A stretch of 64,000 bases of DNA from Actinophytocola oryzae (lineage in GTDB: Bacteria > Actinomycetota > Actinomycetes > Mycobacteriales > Pseudonocardiaceae): contig NZ_SOCP01000002.1 in NCBI RefSeq assembly GCF_004364325.1, forward strand, positions 248,001 through 312,000, written 5' to 3'. The position numbers and the translations under genes were made by a program. Each line of letters starts with the position of its first letter. Position 1 is the stretch's first letter. This document shows, piece by piece, positions 52,413 through 61,676 of this stretch. The notes beneath the pieces were generated by a model. The model had not been told where the DNA came from and ran no database searches. It worked only from the letters and a program-made list of their open reading frames with translations.

Positions 52413-54361
52413 TGCCCGGTACCGGCTCGACACGCGGCCTGCGGCAACGGCTCAGGAAGGCCAGCAGCACCGTCCCCGACAGCGGCCTCACCGGTCCGGT
52501 GGACATCCCGGACCCGAAACCGGCCGACGAGCCCAAGGACCTGCGGGCCCGGCTCCGGCGGATGCGCGACGCCGCCGCCGGGACGGTGCGTGGCCTGCCG
52601 AAGGTGGCGAAGCTGACCTGGCAGGCCAGTCCGGTGATGACCGTCCTGATCCTGGTGTCCACCGTGGTCGGCGGCCTGACGCCGACCGTCACCGCCTACA
52701 TCGCCAAGCTGCTGCTGGACTCGGTGGTGGCCGCGGTGGCGGGGCACGGCTCGACCGGCACGATCGTCTGGATCTCGGTGTTCCAGCTCGGCATCCTGAC
52801 GTTCACCGCGGTCAGCACCGCGCTGACCAACGTGGCACAGCAGCTCCTGCAGGAACGGATGACGCTGACCATCCGCCACCAGGTGATGGAGCACGCCAGC
52901 AGGCTGGACCTGGCGTTCTTCGAGGGCTCCGAGTCCTACGACCTGCTGCGGCAGGCCTCGCAGGAGGCGCCGTCCCGCCCGGTGTCGATGATGACCTCCG
53001 CGCTGAGCCTCGTCCGCACGGCGATCACGTTCGCCAGCATGATCGTGCTGCTCGTCTCGGTCAGCCCGCTGCTGGCGGCGGTCGTGATGGTCGCACCGAT
53101 CCCCGCGTTCGTCTCGCAGTCGAAGTACGGGGCGCGTGCGTTCATGCTGGCGCTGTTCGTGTCGCCGATACGCCGCCGGATGGAGTACCTGTCGTCGCTG
53201 GTCACCACCGACACCTATGCCAAGGAGACAAAGGTCTTCGGGCTCGGCCCGTACCTGGTGGACCGCTTCCGCAGGCTCGGCCAGACATACTACGCACGCG
53301 AACGCGAGCTGACGACGACCCGCAACCTGGTCGGCACCGCGTGGAGCATGCTCTCGACGGTGGCCGGTGCGGGCATCGCGCTCTACATCGCGTTGGAAGC
53401 CGTCGCAGGCAGGCTCACGATCGGCGACCTCGCCCTCTACACCAGCGCCGCGACCGCGGTGCAGTCGTCGGTGCAGGGCCTGTTCACCGGGTTCTCGGGG
53501 ATGTACGAGAACAACCTCTACCTGGACACGCTCTACCTGTTCCTCGCCACGAAACCGACGATCACGGCACCGGAGAAGCCACGGCCGATGCCACGGCCCG
53601 TGCTCGGGCACGTGCGGTTCGACGAGGTGTCGTTCAGCTATCCCGGCTCGGAGGAACGCGCGCTGGACAGTGTCAGCTTCGAGATCCGGCCGGGGGAGAC
53701 CGTCGCGGTCGTCGGCCGCAACGGCGCGGGCAAGTCGACGCTGATCAAGCTGCTGTGCAGGCTCTACGACCCGACGGAGGGCCGGATCCTGCTCGACGGC
53801 GTGGACATCCGCGAGTTCGACCCCGACGAGCTGCGTGCCTGCATGAGCGCGATGTTCCAGGACTACGTGACCTACCAGGGAACGGCCGCCGAGAACATCG
53901 GACTGGGACAGCTCGGCGCGCTGGAGGACCGCGCACGGATCGAGGACTCCGCCCGCCGCGCGGGCGCCGACGAACGCATCGAGCGGCTGCCCAGTGGATA
54001 CGACAGCCCGCTGGGCCGCTGGTTCGACGAGGGCGTGAGCCTGTCCGGCGGTGAGTGGCAGAAGATCGCGCTGGCTCGGGCGTTCATGCGAGACGCGCCG
54101 ATCCTGGTCCTCGACGAACCGACCTCGGCGCTGGACGCCCAGGCCGAGCACGACCTGTTCGCCCGGTTGCGTGCGCTCGCCCACGGCCGGACCACCCTGT
54201 ACATCTCGCACCGCTTCTCCACCGTCCGCCAGGCCGAGAAGATCCTCCTGCTCGACCACGGCAGGCTGGCCGAGCACGGCACGCACGAGGAGCTGATGAC
54301 CCTCGGCGGGAACTACGCGGAGCTGTTCACCCTGCAGGCGTCGGCCTACCTGGCGGACTGA
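52412..54361 (+). CDS. ABC exporter half-transporter (TM domain fused to ATPase)
   Basis: 649 aa, ATG 52412 overlapping the TetR stop. About 65 hydrophilic N-terminal residues, six TM helices (about 70-360), then the nucleotide-binding domain: Walker A GRNGAGKST near 435, Q-loop MFQDYVTYQG, signature LSGGEWQKIALARAF, Walker B ILVLDEPTSALD and H-loop ISHRFSTV. A type IV (ABCB-like) exporter, probably a homodimer since no partner gene follows. The long charged N-terminal extension is unusual. Confidence 0.94.
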   Translation: MPGTGSTRGLRQRLRKASSTVPDSGLTGPVDIPDPKPADEPKDLRARLRRMRDAAAGTVRGLPKVAKLTWQASPVMTVLILVSTVVGGLTPTVTAYIAKLLLDSVVAAVAGHGSTGTIVWISVFQLGILTFTAVSTALTNVAQQLLQERMTLTIRHQVMEHASRLDLAFFEGSESYDLLRQASQEAPSRPVSMMTSALSLVRTAITFASMIVLLVSVSPLLAAVVMVAPIPAFVSQSKYGARAFMLALFVSPIRRRMEYLSSLVTTDTYAKETKVFGLGPYLVDRFRRLGQTYYARERELTTTRNLVGTAWSMLSTVAGAGIALYIALEAVAGRLTIGDLALYTSAATAVQSSVQGLFTGFSGMYENNLYLDTLYLFLATKPTITAPEKPRPMPRPVLGHVRFDEVSFSYPGSEERALDSVSFEIRPGETVAVVGRNGAGKSTLIKLLCRLYDPTEGRILLDGVDIREFDPDELRACMSAMFQDYVTYQGTAAENIGLGQLGALEDRARIEDSARRAGADERIERLPSGYDSPLGRWFDEGVSLSGGEWQKIALARAFMRDAPILVLDEPTSALDAQAEHDLFARLRALAHGRTTLYISHRFSTVRQAEKILLLDHGRLAEHGTHEELMTLGGNYAELFTLQASAYLAD

Positions 54362-54386
54362 CCGCGGGCGCGATCAGCCACCGGGT

Positions 54387-57300
54387 TCAACTCGCGTCGT
54401 AGATCCCCCTGACCGTGAAGTCCCAGCTCTGGTCGACCTCGACCACCGGGAGCCGTCTGCCGACGACGTTCCCCGTGGCGGGGTCCATGGTGAACGTCCC
54501 GCCCGCGCCGCGCACCTGGTTCCGGTCCCGGTCGGTGCGCCCGAGTTCGAACCGGACGTCGGTCCTGGACGGGAGCCTGCCGTCACTCCCGGCCCCGGCC
54601 CGGTCGATGGCCTCGGTCGCCGCCAGCACACCGTCGTGCGTGATGACCGCCCAGCCGTCGGCGAGATCGGCCGTGCCGAAGGCCAGGTCCTCGAACTGGG
54701 CGGTGAGCTGCTCGAACTCCACCACCCCGTCCTGGCGGAGGGCGTCCGGGTCGACGAGCGGGGTGTAGAGGATCACGGTGTCGGCGTCGCGGTCCTGGCT
54801 GTTCGGTCTGAGGTCCTCCCGCGTCCGCAACACCGAGGCATCCGAGCCGGAGATGACCGTGATCACGCGGTTGCGGACGCAGTTCCGCTTCCGCACGTTG
54901 ACGACGAGCTCGTCGAACAGCTCGGCACGCGCCGCGTACAGGATCGTGTCCGGCGCACCGTCACCGCACAGGTCGCCCATGATCGCCTTGAGCTGCGCGG
55001 GCAACGACGCCTCGGTGTCGTACTGGCTCTCCACGGTGATCGTGAGGTTCGCTCTCGTCGGCGCGATCGTCATGAAGTCGTCGCGCAGTGCCGAGACGAA
55101 CAGGTTCTCCTCGTCGCTGTCGAACACCAGCATCGCCTTGCGCGGCGTCGCGGTGCCCAGGTAGTCCGACAGCACGGTGACCTGGTCACGGGTCGTGGGA
55201 CTCACCCTGGTGAAGCCCTGGACCTTGCTCTCGTTGATGCCGGTGGCGGTGACGAGGGTGGCCACCATCGGCAGGTCCACCGCCGCGAGCGCACGCATGA
55301 CCCGCTGGGTGGTCCGGGAGCTGGGCACCAGGCCGAGGACGCCGACGAGGTGCTCCGGGCCGTCGGTCATCTCGGTGAGCTGGTCGACCACGCGCCGCCA
55401 CTCCTGCTGGTCGCTGCCGGGATGCGCGAGCACCAGCCTGATCTTGGGCCAGTTCTCCTCGTTCGCGTTCAGCTGCGCGGCGTGGGCGCCTTCCAGCTGC
55501 GCGCGTATGCGTTCCCACGTGCTGCTGCCGGTCGCCGACGGGATCATCGGCGTCAGCAGCGCGAGCGTGACGTGGTCCTCCCCGTCCACGCGCTCGTTCT
55601 CCGCGTGGATCCTCCCCTCCACCGCGGCCAGCCGGTCGTCGAACACGTAGGAGCCGTCGGTCACCCCGACGCACTCGCCACCCCGTTCGGCGACCCCGTC
55701 CCCGCAGCTCGACCACATGACCGTCACGACCACGACCGCGGCGACGAGGGCCACCGCCGTGGCGGCGGCGATCGTGACCTTGCGCAGGCTCCTGCGCTTC
55801 CGCTCGGCCGCGGTGACCGGCGGCGCGAACGTCGGTGGCCCGGCACTCGGCCGCACCCCCGGGTCGGTGACGGTGCTGGGCCTGCCGTCGACGGACAGTT
55901 CGGCGTTGTGCGGGTCACCGGCCATCGCGGCGAACCGGTCCGTCTCGTCGCGGAGCCGTGCCCGGCCGGTGCGCACGTTCTGTCGCAGCACGCGGAGTTC
56001 CTCCTCGACGGCCCTGAAGAGCTTGCGCCGGTCCGCGTCGGACATCGGGTCGTGCGCGCTCCACAACGCCGCGACGAGACGCGCCACCGCCGCGGTCACC
56101 ACCTCCGACGGCTCGGTCCAGCCGACCCTGGCCAGGACCTGGTCGGGGTCGACGTCGTCGCAGTCGAGGTCGTTGGGTGCGGCGGTGATCGCGTGGAGGT
56201 CGGCCAGCCAGTCGTCGATGCCGGTGTGTGCCAGTCGGTCCACCAGCCACGCGACCACCGACGCGACGTCCCGGCCGGCCAGTGCGTGGTACAGCCGATC
56301 GCCTTCCTCGCCGTTGTCCCGCAGCCACCGGTGCACCTGCGACCACCTGTCCGGGTCGTCGGCGAGCTGGCGCAGCAGCAGGTGCCGCAGCACGGGAAGC
56401 ATCGTCACCCGGCCGCCGGGGGCGTCGGAGGTCTGCAGCTCCGGCGGCACGACCACGTCGGAGCCGCGGCGCGAGAGGTGCTCGGCCTGCTCGATGTCGC
56501 GGGCGGCCGAGCACGTGACCAGGTTCTCGAAGGAGGGTCCGGAGGTCTCCTCGACGAACAGGGCCAGCAGCTTCTCCTCGGCCGTGGTGTCCTGCTCGTC
56601 GCCGGGCAGGTGGACCCGGAGGAGGGCCTTCAGCGAGGCTGTCCTGCCGCCGTTCCTGACGATGGCGTCCACCATGACGGCGGTGGCGGCGGGATGGCCG
56701 CGGGTGAAGCGGTAGACCGAGGCCGCGGCCTGTTTGGCATTCGTCCGCACGCTGCCCGCGGCCGCCACCATGGCGTCGACCTCGTCGAAGGTCAGGTCAC
56801 GCAGGCCGACCGGGTAGTACCAGTCGCTGTCGGCTCCCGTCCGGCTCTCGTAGTCCGCGTAGCAGGCCTCCTCGGCGGCCGGGGTCCGCCCGTCCAGCAC
56901 GGCGTGCGTCCGGACGAACGCACCGGAGGCGGTCGCCACGACGGTGAGCGGATCGGGCTCACCGGGGTGGTCGACGGCGTGTTGCCTGCGGACCTGGGTG
57001 AGTTCCCTGAGCAGTACGGCGCCGCACCCGCTGTCGACGTTGTCCAACAGGGCCACGCAGTTCAACGACCACGCCCGCGCACCGCGGCCGGTGCCGAAGG
57101 CCGTCCGCAGGTCGGCCAGGAAGGCCTCCCACAGCAGCTTCGTCGCCTTGCGCCTGTCCTCGGCGTTGGTCGAACACGTCCACCGGTTGAGTTCGATCAG
57201 CTTGCTGATGGCGGCAGGACCGGTCCCGTACCAGGTCAGGCCTTCGTCTCGCATCACCTGCCAGGACAGCAGCGCTGTCGAACCGCCCTCGGCCATGGTG

Positions 57301-57812
57301 CGTCCGACGCGTTCCGCACCGGGCACCCCGCCGATGCCGGGGCCGACGGCCGCGACCTCCTGCGCCAGTCGCGTGAGGAACTCGCGGAGCCTGCCGGCCT
57401 GCCGGTACCGGACGAGAGCCTCCTTGACCTGCCGCTCGGCGGTCGGCACGTCGGTCAGGTCGAGATTCTCGGCGATCACCAACCGGGCGGTCAGAAACCG
57501 GGGAAAGGGGAGTTCCCGGTATCCCGCGGCCGTCAGGTTGAAGTCGAACACCAGCCGGGTCAGCAGGTTCCATGACGGGTGCGCGGTGTCGAAGGCCCCG
57601 CAGTCGATGCGTGCGTGGGGAACCTTGTCGTCGAGTCGGCTGTCCAGCTCGGACAGAAGGGCCGACTTGCCCGCACCATGGGGACCGGTGAACACGATGA
57701 CCGGCACGCGCCTGCTGGTCGGTACTCCGTCGCGTTCTGGTCTTGTCACGAACTCGCGCACCAGCCCGATCGGGCGCTGCCTCCCGTACAAATGCGCCGG
57801 TCGTCCGGCCAT
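54387..57812 (-). CDS. NTPase-TM-periplasmic binding protein fusion (transmembrane receptor-like)
   Basis: 1141 aa from ATG 57812 (GGGGGG site). N-terminal P-loop NTPase: Walker A GPHGAGKS at 43-50, Walker B-like VALLDNVD, followed by a helical region to about 620. One TM helix about 678-698 (TIAAATAVALVAAVVVVTV), preceded by basic residues (KRRSLRK), so the NTPase is cytoplasmic. The C-terminal 430 residues are extracytoplasmic and resemble type I periplasmic binding proteins of the Leu/Ile/Val or receptor kind (VTLALLTPM, VGVLGLVPSSRTTQRVMRAL, RKAMLVFDSDEENLFVSALRDDF, DTILYAARAELFDELV, GWAVITHDGVLAATEAI). Outside-ligand/inside-NTPase topology suggests a sensor, STAND-like. No dedicated partner gene is adjacent. 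Confidence 0.88.
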   Translation of the reverse strand: MAGRPAHLYGRQRPIGLVREFVTRPERDGVPTSRRVPVIVFTGPHGAGKSALLSELDSRLDDKVPHARIDCGAFDTAHPSWNLLTRLVFDFNLTAAGYRELPFPRFLTARLVIAENLDLTDVPTAERQVKEALVRYRQAGRLREFLTRLAQEVAAVGPGIGGVPGAERVGRTMAEGGSTALLSWQVMRDEGLTWYGTGPAAISKLIELNRWTCSTNAEDRRKATKLLWEAFLADLRTAFGTGRGARAWSLNCVALLDNVDSGCGAVLLRELTQVRRQHAVDHPGEPDPLTVVATASGAFVRTHAVLDGRTPAAEEACYADYESRTGADSDWYYPVGLRDLTFDEVDAMVAAAGSVRTNAKQAAASVYRFTRGHPAATAVMVDAIVRNGGRTASLKALLRVHLPGDEQDTTAEEKLLALFVEETSGPSFENLVTCSAARDIEQAEHLSRRGSDVVVPPELQTSDAPGGRVTMLPVLRHLLLRQLADDPDRWSQVHRWLRDNGEEGDRLYHALAGRDVASVVAWLVDRLAHTGIDDWLADLHAITAAPNDLDCDDVDPDQVLARVGWTEPSEVVTAAVARLVAALWSAHDPMSDADRRKLFRAVEEELRVLRQNVRTGRARLRDETDRFAAMAGDPHNAELSVDGRPSTVTDPGVRPSAGPPTFAPPVTAAERKRRSLRKVTIAAATAVALVAAVVVVTVMWSSCGDGVAERGGECVGVTDGSYVFDDRLAAVEGRIHAENERVDGEDHVTLALLTPMIPSATGSSTWERIRAQLEGAHAAQLNANEENWPKIRLVLAHPGSDQQEWRRVVDQLTEMTDGPEHLVGVLGLVPSSRTTQRVMRALAAVDLPMVATLVTATGINESKVQGFTRVSPTTRDQVTVLSDYLGTATPRKAMLVFDSDEENLFVSALRDDFMTIAPTRANLTITVESQYDTEASLPAQLKAIMGDLCGDGAPDTILYAARAELFDELVVNVRKRNCVRNRVITVISGSDASVLRTREDLRPNSQDRDADTVILYTPLVDPDALRQDGVVEFEQLTAQFEDLAFGTADLADGWAVITHDGVLAATEAIDRAGAGSDGRLPSRTDVRFELGRTDRDRNQVRGAGGTFTMDPATGNVVGRRLPVVEVDQSWDFTVRGIYDAS

Positions 57813-57997
57813 CGCGACCCCCCAGTGAACGGTGATACTTCCTGAAGATATCGCCTGGACGGAAAACCCGCCGTCAAAACCCCGTAATTGGAACAGTGCG
57901 ACCAGAGGAATCTCGGAGCCCGCACCTGGCCGGTGATTTACCCGCCCAGGTCGTAATTCGTGTGCGCGTGCCGACAACACAACTGCCTGACCCGAGA

Positions 57998-58037
57998 ACT
58001 CCGCCCGCACCTGGACGTGATGCCCCGCGGGCGGAGT
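57998..58037 (-). terminator. Hairpin terminator of the GH43 gene
   Basis: 11-bp perfect stem (ACTCCGCCCGC with GCGGGCGGAGT), 18-nt loop, starting 13 bp past the GH43 stop. No T-run. The rest of the 57813-58050 gap holds only promoter sequence of the fusion receptor. Confidence 0.7.
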
Positions 58038-58050
58038 CCTTTCCGGAACG

Positions 58051-59115
58051 CTACTCGAAGAACTTCAGGCCCCATCCGGTGTCCCTGGTGGCACCCGGGA
58101 CGTTCGCCCGCTGGTAGGTCACGTTTCCCCACCAGGTGAACGTGCCCGTGTACCAGTGTCGGTTGTCCCAGCTGTACGGCGTGCCCTTCGCGACCGCGTG
58201 GAACATCAGCGGGAACCTCGGCCCCGACGGCGGACTCGTGCCGATGTCGCCGTTGAGCAGCACGAACGTGTGGTGGCCCGGCCCGTTCACGGACAGCGTC
58301 GGATCCCAGCCGGTCATCATCGTCGCCCGGTTGGAGCCGAAGAGGCAGCCGTTCGACTTGTACCAGTCCCAGACGTACGTGGGGTCACCGCCCGCGCGCA
58401 ACCGGAGGTCCGCCAGGCAGTACTGCTCACTCCAGCTGCCGTTCGCGGAGTACACGATGTGGAGCTGCCCGTTGGGGTCCTTGATCGCTTCCGGGCTCTC
58501 GTTGATGAACGGGTTGCCGACCACGCGTTCCCACGGTTCACGGGGCTGCGAGATGACATACCGCGGCCCGACCGGCGCCGTCGGGCTGTTCATCCTGGCG
58601 ATGTAGAGATTCTGTTCCACGTTGGTGTCGCCGGCCCAACCGGACCACACGAACCAGCGTTGTCCGTTGAACGTGAACAGAGTCCCGTCGATCGCCCATT
58701 TGTCGTCCGGGAGGGCGAGCTGGGTCTCGGCGCCGTAGCCGCTGTCCGCCGCCGACGAGCTGATCACGAACACACGGCGGCCCGCACCGGCGTCGAGGGC
58801 GAAGTAGATGTAGTAGCGGCCGCCGTCGACGACGATCTCCGGTGCCCACACCCCGCCGCGCCCCCGGGTGTCCGTCCAGACGCGGCGTTGCGGGGCCGCC
58901 GCCAGCTGGTCGGTGGACGGGGCCTGTCGGACGGCCACGCCGTCGCCGACCGACTGCACCGAGACGTACGTGCCACCGACCCGGATGACGCTGGGGTCGG
59001 CGGCACGAATGCTCTGCGCGGCGGACGCGTCGGGTGCCATGAGGGCCTGCCACACGGCGATCGTCGCCAGGAGGGCCAGTACCAGGCCAGATGAACCGAA
59101 GCGGGAACTTTTCAT
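58051..59115 (-). CDS. Secreted glycoside hydrolase family 43 enzyme (arabinan/xylan type)
   Basis: 354 aa, ATG 59115. Signal peptide about 1-32 (ending in ASA-AQ). Five-bladed propeller motifs: ADPSVIRVGGTYV (catalytic base Asp), WAPEIVVDGGRYYIYF, WAIDGTLFTFNGQRWFVWSG (pKa-modulating Asp) and NESPEAIKDPNGQLHIVYSA (acid Glu). These three acidic residues match GH43. Probable arabinanase, arabinofuranosidase or xylosidase acting outside the cell. A perfect 14-bp LacI-type operator lies 135 bp upstream, fitting sugar-controlled expression. Confidence 0.88.
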   Translation of the reverse strand: MKSSRFGSSGLVLALLATIAVWQALMAPDASAAQSIRAADPSVIRVGGTYVSVQSVGDGVAVRQAPSTDQLAAAPQRRVWTDTRGRGGVWAPEIVVDGGRYYIYFALDAGAGRRVFVISSSAADSGYGAETQLALPDDKWAIDGTLFTFNGQRWFVWSGWAGDTNVEQNLYIARMNSPTAPVGPRYVISQPREPWERVVGNPFINESPEAIKDPNGQLHIVYSANGSWSEQYCLADLRLRAGGDPTYVWDWYKSNGCLFGSNRATMMTGWDPTLSVNGPGHHTFVLLNGDIGTSPPSGPRFPLMFHAVAKGTPYSWDNRHWYTGTFTWWGNVTYQRANVPGATRDTGWGLKFFE

Positions 59116-59249
59116 GAGATCACTCCATACCAGCCTCCGGGTTCGACGTCTGTCCGGAGTGGAGCGAGCCGGCGGCGTCCGGCCGAGGGATGTGCGGAGG
59201 CGCAGCAGGGGGCATCCCCGGCCTTCGCGACCTCACGGTTGCGACGCCA

Positions 59250-59263
59250 TGAGAGCGCTCTCA
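59250..59263. promoter_or_regulatory. LacI/CebR-like operator upstream of the GH43 gene
   Basis: TGAGAGCGCTCTCA, a perfect 14-bp palindrome very close to the CebR cellulose-utilisation box (TGGGAGCGCTCCCA). It lies upstream of the GH43 start and downstream of the SGNH hydrolase gene, which stops at 59334. Confidence 0.8.
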
Positions 59264-59333
59264 CAGAGTGACGAAGACTATCCTCGGTGTCAACGCTCGG
59301 CGCTCGTGCGTCTCCGGGCAGGGGCCGCCGGGG

Positions 59334-60611
59334 TCAGCGGTCGGCGGGGCCGTTCGTGATCATCCGTAGCGGGACGTAGTCGGCGAGCGCTTGCTGGGCC
59401 TCGATGTTCACGTGTATCCCGTCACCGACGTCGTAGGCGGGGAGGATGCTGTTGGGGCGGAGCGGATCCTCGAGCACCCGGTCGAAGTCGACCGTGCCGT
59501 CGCACGTGCCCGCGCAGTCGTTGCCGTTCTCGACGAACGTGCCGACCGCGTGCCGGTCGAGGTTGTTCTGGTCGCTGTAGCCGGGGCGCGGGGTGATGGG
59601 CGTGACGTACACCCTGACGCCCGCGCCACGCAGCCGCGCGAAGACCTGCCGGTAGCTGTCCAGGATCTGCCGCGCGTCGCAGGCGTCGGCGAGGTCGTTG
59701 GTGCCGTAGTAGTAGAGAACCGCGGTCACGCCGTGCAGTGCGAGCACGTCCCGGTCGAGCCGGGCGAGTGCGTCGAGACCGGTGAACTGGCCGGGGATCG
59801 AGGGGCAGGCGGCGGAGCTGGTGGTGCCGCCGATACCCGCGTTGGCGATGGCGACCTGCCGGCCTGCGGGTAGTTCGGTGGTGACGCGCCGGGCCAGGTC
59901 GTCGGTCCAGCGGCGGTTGGTGCCCAGTTCGGTGCAGCCCGGTCCGCAGTCGGTGCTGCCCGTGCCGTCCACCACCGAGCTGCCGAAGGCGACGACGGTG
60001 CCGTCCAGGTCGGGGTTCGCGACGTCGACCGCGCTGACCAGGTAGGTGGCGCCCGTGGTCGCGGTGTAGGCGGCGCCGTCGCCGTCGGTGGTGTGGTCGC
60101 CGGACCCGGTGGGGGTCAGGTAGTTGTTCCGGAACGCGCTGCCGTGCTCGCCGGGCGTGGTCCGGCCCGCGAGGTACATGGACACGGCCACGTCGTCCTG
60201 TGGTCGCGTCGCGAGGCGCACCGGGTCGCTCCACACGTCCCCGCCCGCGGGCACCACGACCGCCGCGCGGCCGTGGAAGGTGACGGCGTTGGCGGGGCCG
60301 GTGAGTGCCGGGCCGCCGCCGCTGGGTGCCACCGTGGTCGCGTCGACGGACAGCGGGCTGGTGCCGAACGTGTTCTGCAGGCGGATCCGCAGCGCGTGAC
60401 CGCCCTGGCTCAGGTGCGTGATCATCCGGACGGACTGGTGGTCCAACACCGCGGCGGACAGCCACTGCTGTGACTGCGCCCAGGAGGTGAACCACTGCCG
60501 GTGCCCCTGCCTGCCGGGCGTCGCGCCCGCGACCGAGGAGACGGCCACGACGCCTGCCACGAACGCCACGGTGAGGACGAGCAGTCGCCGAACGCGGTTG
60601 GTGATCGTCAT
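59334..60611 (-). CDS. Secreted SGNH/GDSL-family hydrolase
   Basis: 425 aa from ATG 60611; longer frames upstream are not credible. Signal peptide about 1-30. N-terminal jelly-roll-like part (SVRMITHLSQGGHALRIRLQNTFG), then the SGNH domain: block I is VVAFGSSVVDG, keeping the Ser but with Ser in place of the Asp of GDS; block II ANAGIGGTTS; block III YYYGTNDLADAC; block V DGIHVN (Asp/His). The layout matches actinobacterial secreted SGNH esterases. An extra Cys pair (DCGPGC) follows block I. Likely removes acyl groups from polysaccharide or lipid. Lies upstream of GH43 on the same strand with a 218-bp gap. Confidence 0.88.
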   Translation of the reverse strand: MTITNRVRRLLVLTVAFVAGVVAVSSVAGATPGRQGHRQWFTSWAQSQQWLSAAVLDHQSVRMITHLSQGGHALRIRLQNTFGTSPLSVDATTVAPSGGGPALTGPANAVTFHGRAAVVVPAGGDVWSDPVRLATRPQDDVAVSMYLAGRTTPGEHGSAFRNNYLTPTGSGDHTTDGDGAAYTATTGATYLVSAVDVANPDLDGTVVAFGSSVVDGTGSTDCGPGCTELGTNRRWTDDLARRVTTELPAGRQVAIANAGIGGTTSSAACPSIPGQFTGLDALARLDRDVLALHGVTAVLYYYGTNDLADACDARQILDSYRQVFARLRGAGVRVYVTPITPRPGYSDQNNLDRHAVGTFVENGNDCAGTCDGTVDFDRVLEDPLRPNSILPAYDVGDGIHVNIEAQQALADYVPLRMITNGPADR

Positions 60612-60856
60612 AGGAGGCCCCGTCCCGTCACGGAAGATCAGACCTGGAGTGTCCGTGTGGATGCGGTCCGTAGTCAAGGTGTCAGGCCCTCGTCCGTCCG
60701 GGAAATGTTTCAGCTCCGGGCCGATGAATACGCGATCGTGACAGAGGCTTGATTTTTCTGAATACCCTTGGCTGGTTGTTCGCAATTGCCGGTAACGGCG
60801 GACACGCGAGCGCGGCTCCTCTTGCGGTGGCACAACACTGAAGAGCGAGGGTTTCG

Positions 60857-61426
60857 ATGCCGCGGAGTGCGTGGCCGCTGTCCGAGGTGGTCGTCCGGTT
60901 CGCCGCGCAGGTGGCGGAGTCGGCCGACCACGCACTCGCGGCGGCGGGAAAGCGAGCACAGGACCGGCTTGGACAATCATTGTGTGTCGCCGTCGTCGGC
61001 CGCATGAAGGCGGGCAAGTCCACCCTGCTGAACGCGTTGCTGGAAACGGCGATCTCCCCGACCGCAGGCGGTGAGTGCACCGAGGCCGTGTACGTGTTCG
61101 AGCCGGGCATGCACACCACCGCGGTCGCGAACCGGCGCGACGGCGGCGATCCCACACCGGTGGTCCTCGACGGCCAGACCCTGCCACGCACACTGCCCAT
61201 CCCAGCGGGCGACCTCCGCAACATCGAGGTGACGCTGCCCGTCGAATGGCTGGACGACGCGGGTCTGGTGCTCGTCGACGCCCCGGGCATGGCCTCCACG
61301 TCGACGGAGAAGTCCGCGCTGACCGAACGGATCGTCGCCGACACCGAGGACGCGGCGGCGGACGCCGACGCGTTGCTGTTCTGTGTCAACGGTCCCCTCA
61401 AGGACGACGAGGCGGCAGCCGTCTGA
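60857..61426 (+). CDS. Truncated dynamin-like GTPase (N-terminal G domain only)
   Basis: 189 aa, ATG 60857. G1 motif GRMKAGKST about 48-56, G2-like Thr in TEAVYVFEPG, G3 DAPGM near 135. Bacterial dynamin-like and IniA/CrvA-type proteins are 500-600 aa with a G4 TKxD and long helical stalk; here the frame stops just after LLFCVNGPLKDDEAAAV, before G4. The 250 bp that follow have no matching continuation in any frame. A truncated relic is most likely, perhaps still expressed. Confidence 0.7.
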   Translation: MPRSAWPLSEVVVRFAAQVAESADHALAAAGKRAQDRLGQSLCVAVVGRMKAGKSTLLNALLETAISPTAGGECTEAVYVFEPGMHTTAVANRRDGGDPTPVVLDGQTLPRTLPIPAGDLRNIEVTLPVEWLDDAGLVLVDAPGMASTSTEKSALTERIVADTEDAAADADALLFCVNGPLKDDEAAAV

Positions 61427-61676
61427 CCGGCGGCACCGCGGTCGGCGTGCTGACTGGACCGCCACCCACCTGACACGACCCGGCCTGCGTGAGGAAGCCA
61501 GTCGAAGAGTGCCACCGAAGAACAAGAGCGCGGTGCGTCGAATTCGCCTGCCGCTCGCCGGTGATGAACCGCGATGCCGCCGGAGGCAACCTCCTCCGGG
61601 TTTCCGCGTCTTCGTTCGTGTCAACATGCCGGCGGGGGCAGAGCCGGCGCTCTTTCACGATACCCGGGGGGTAGTC

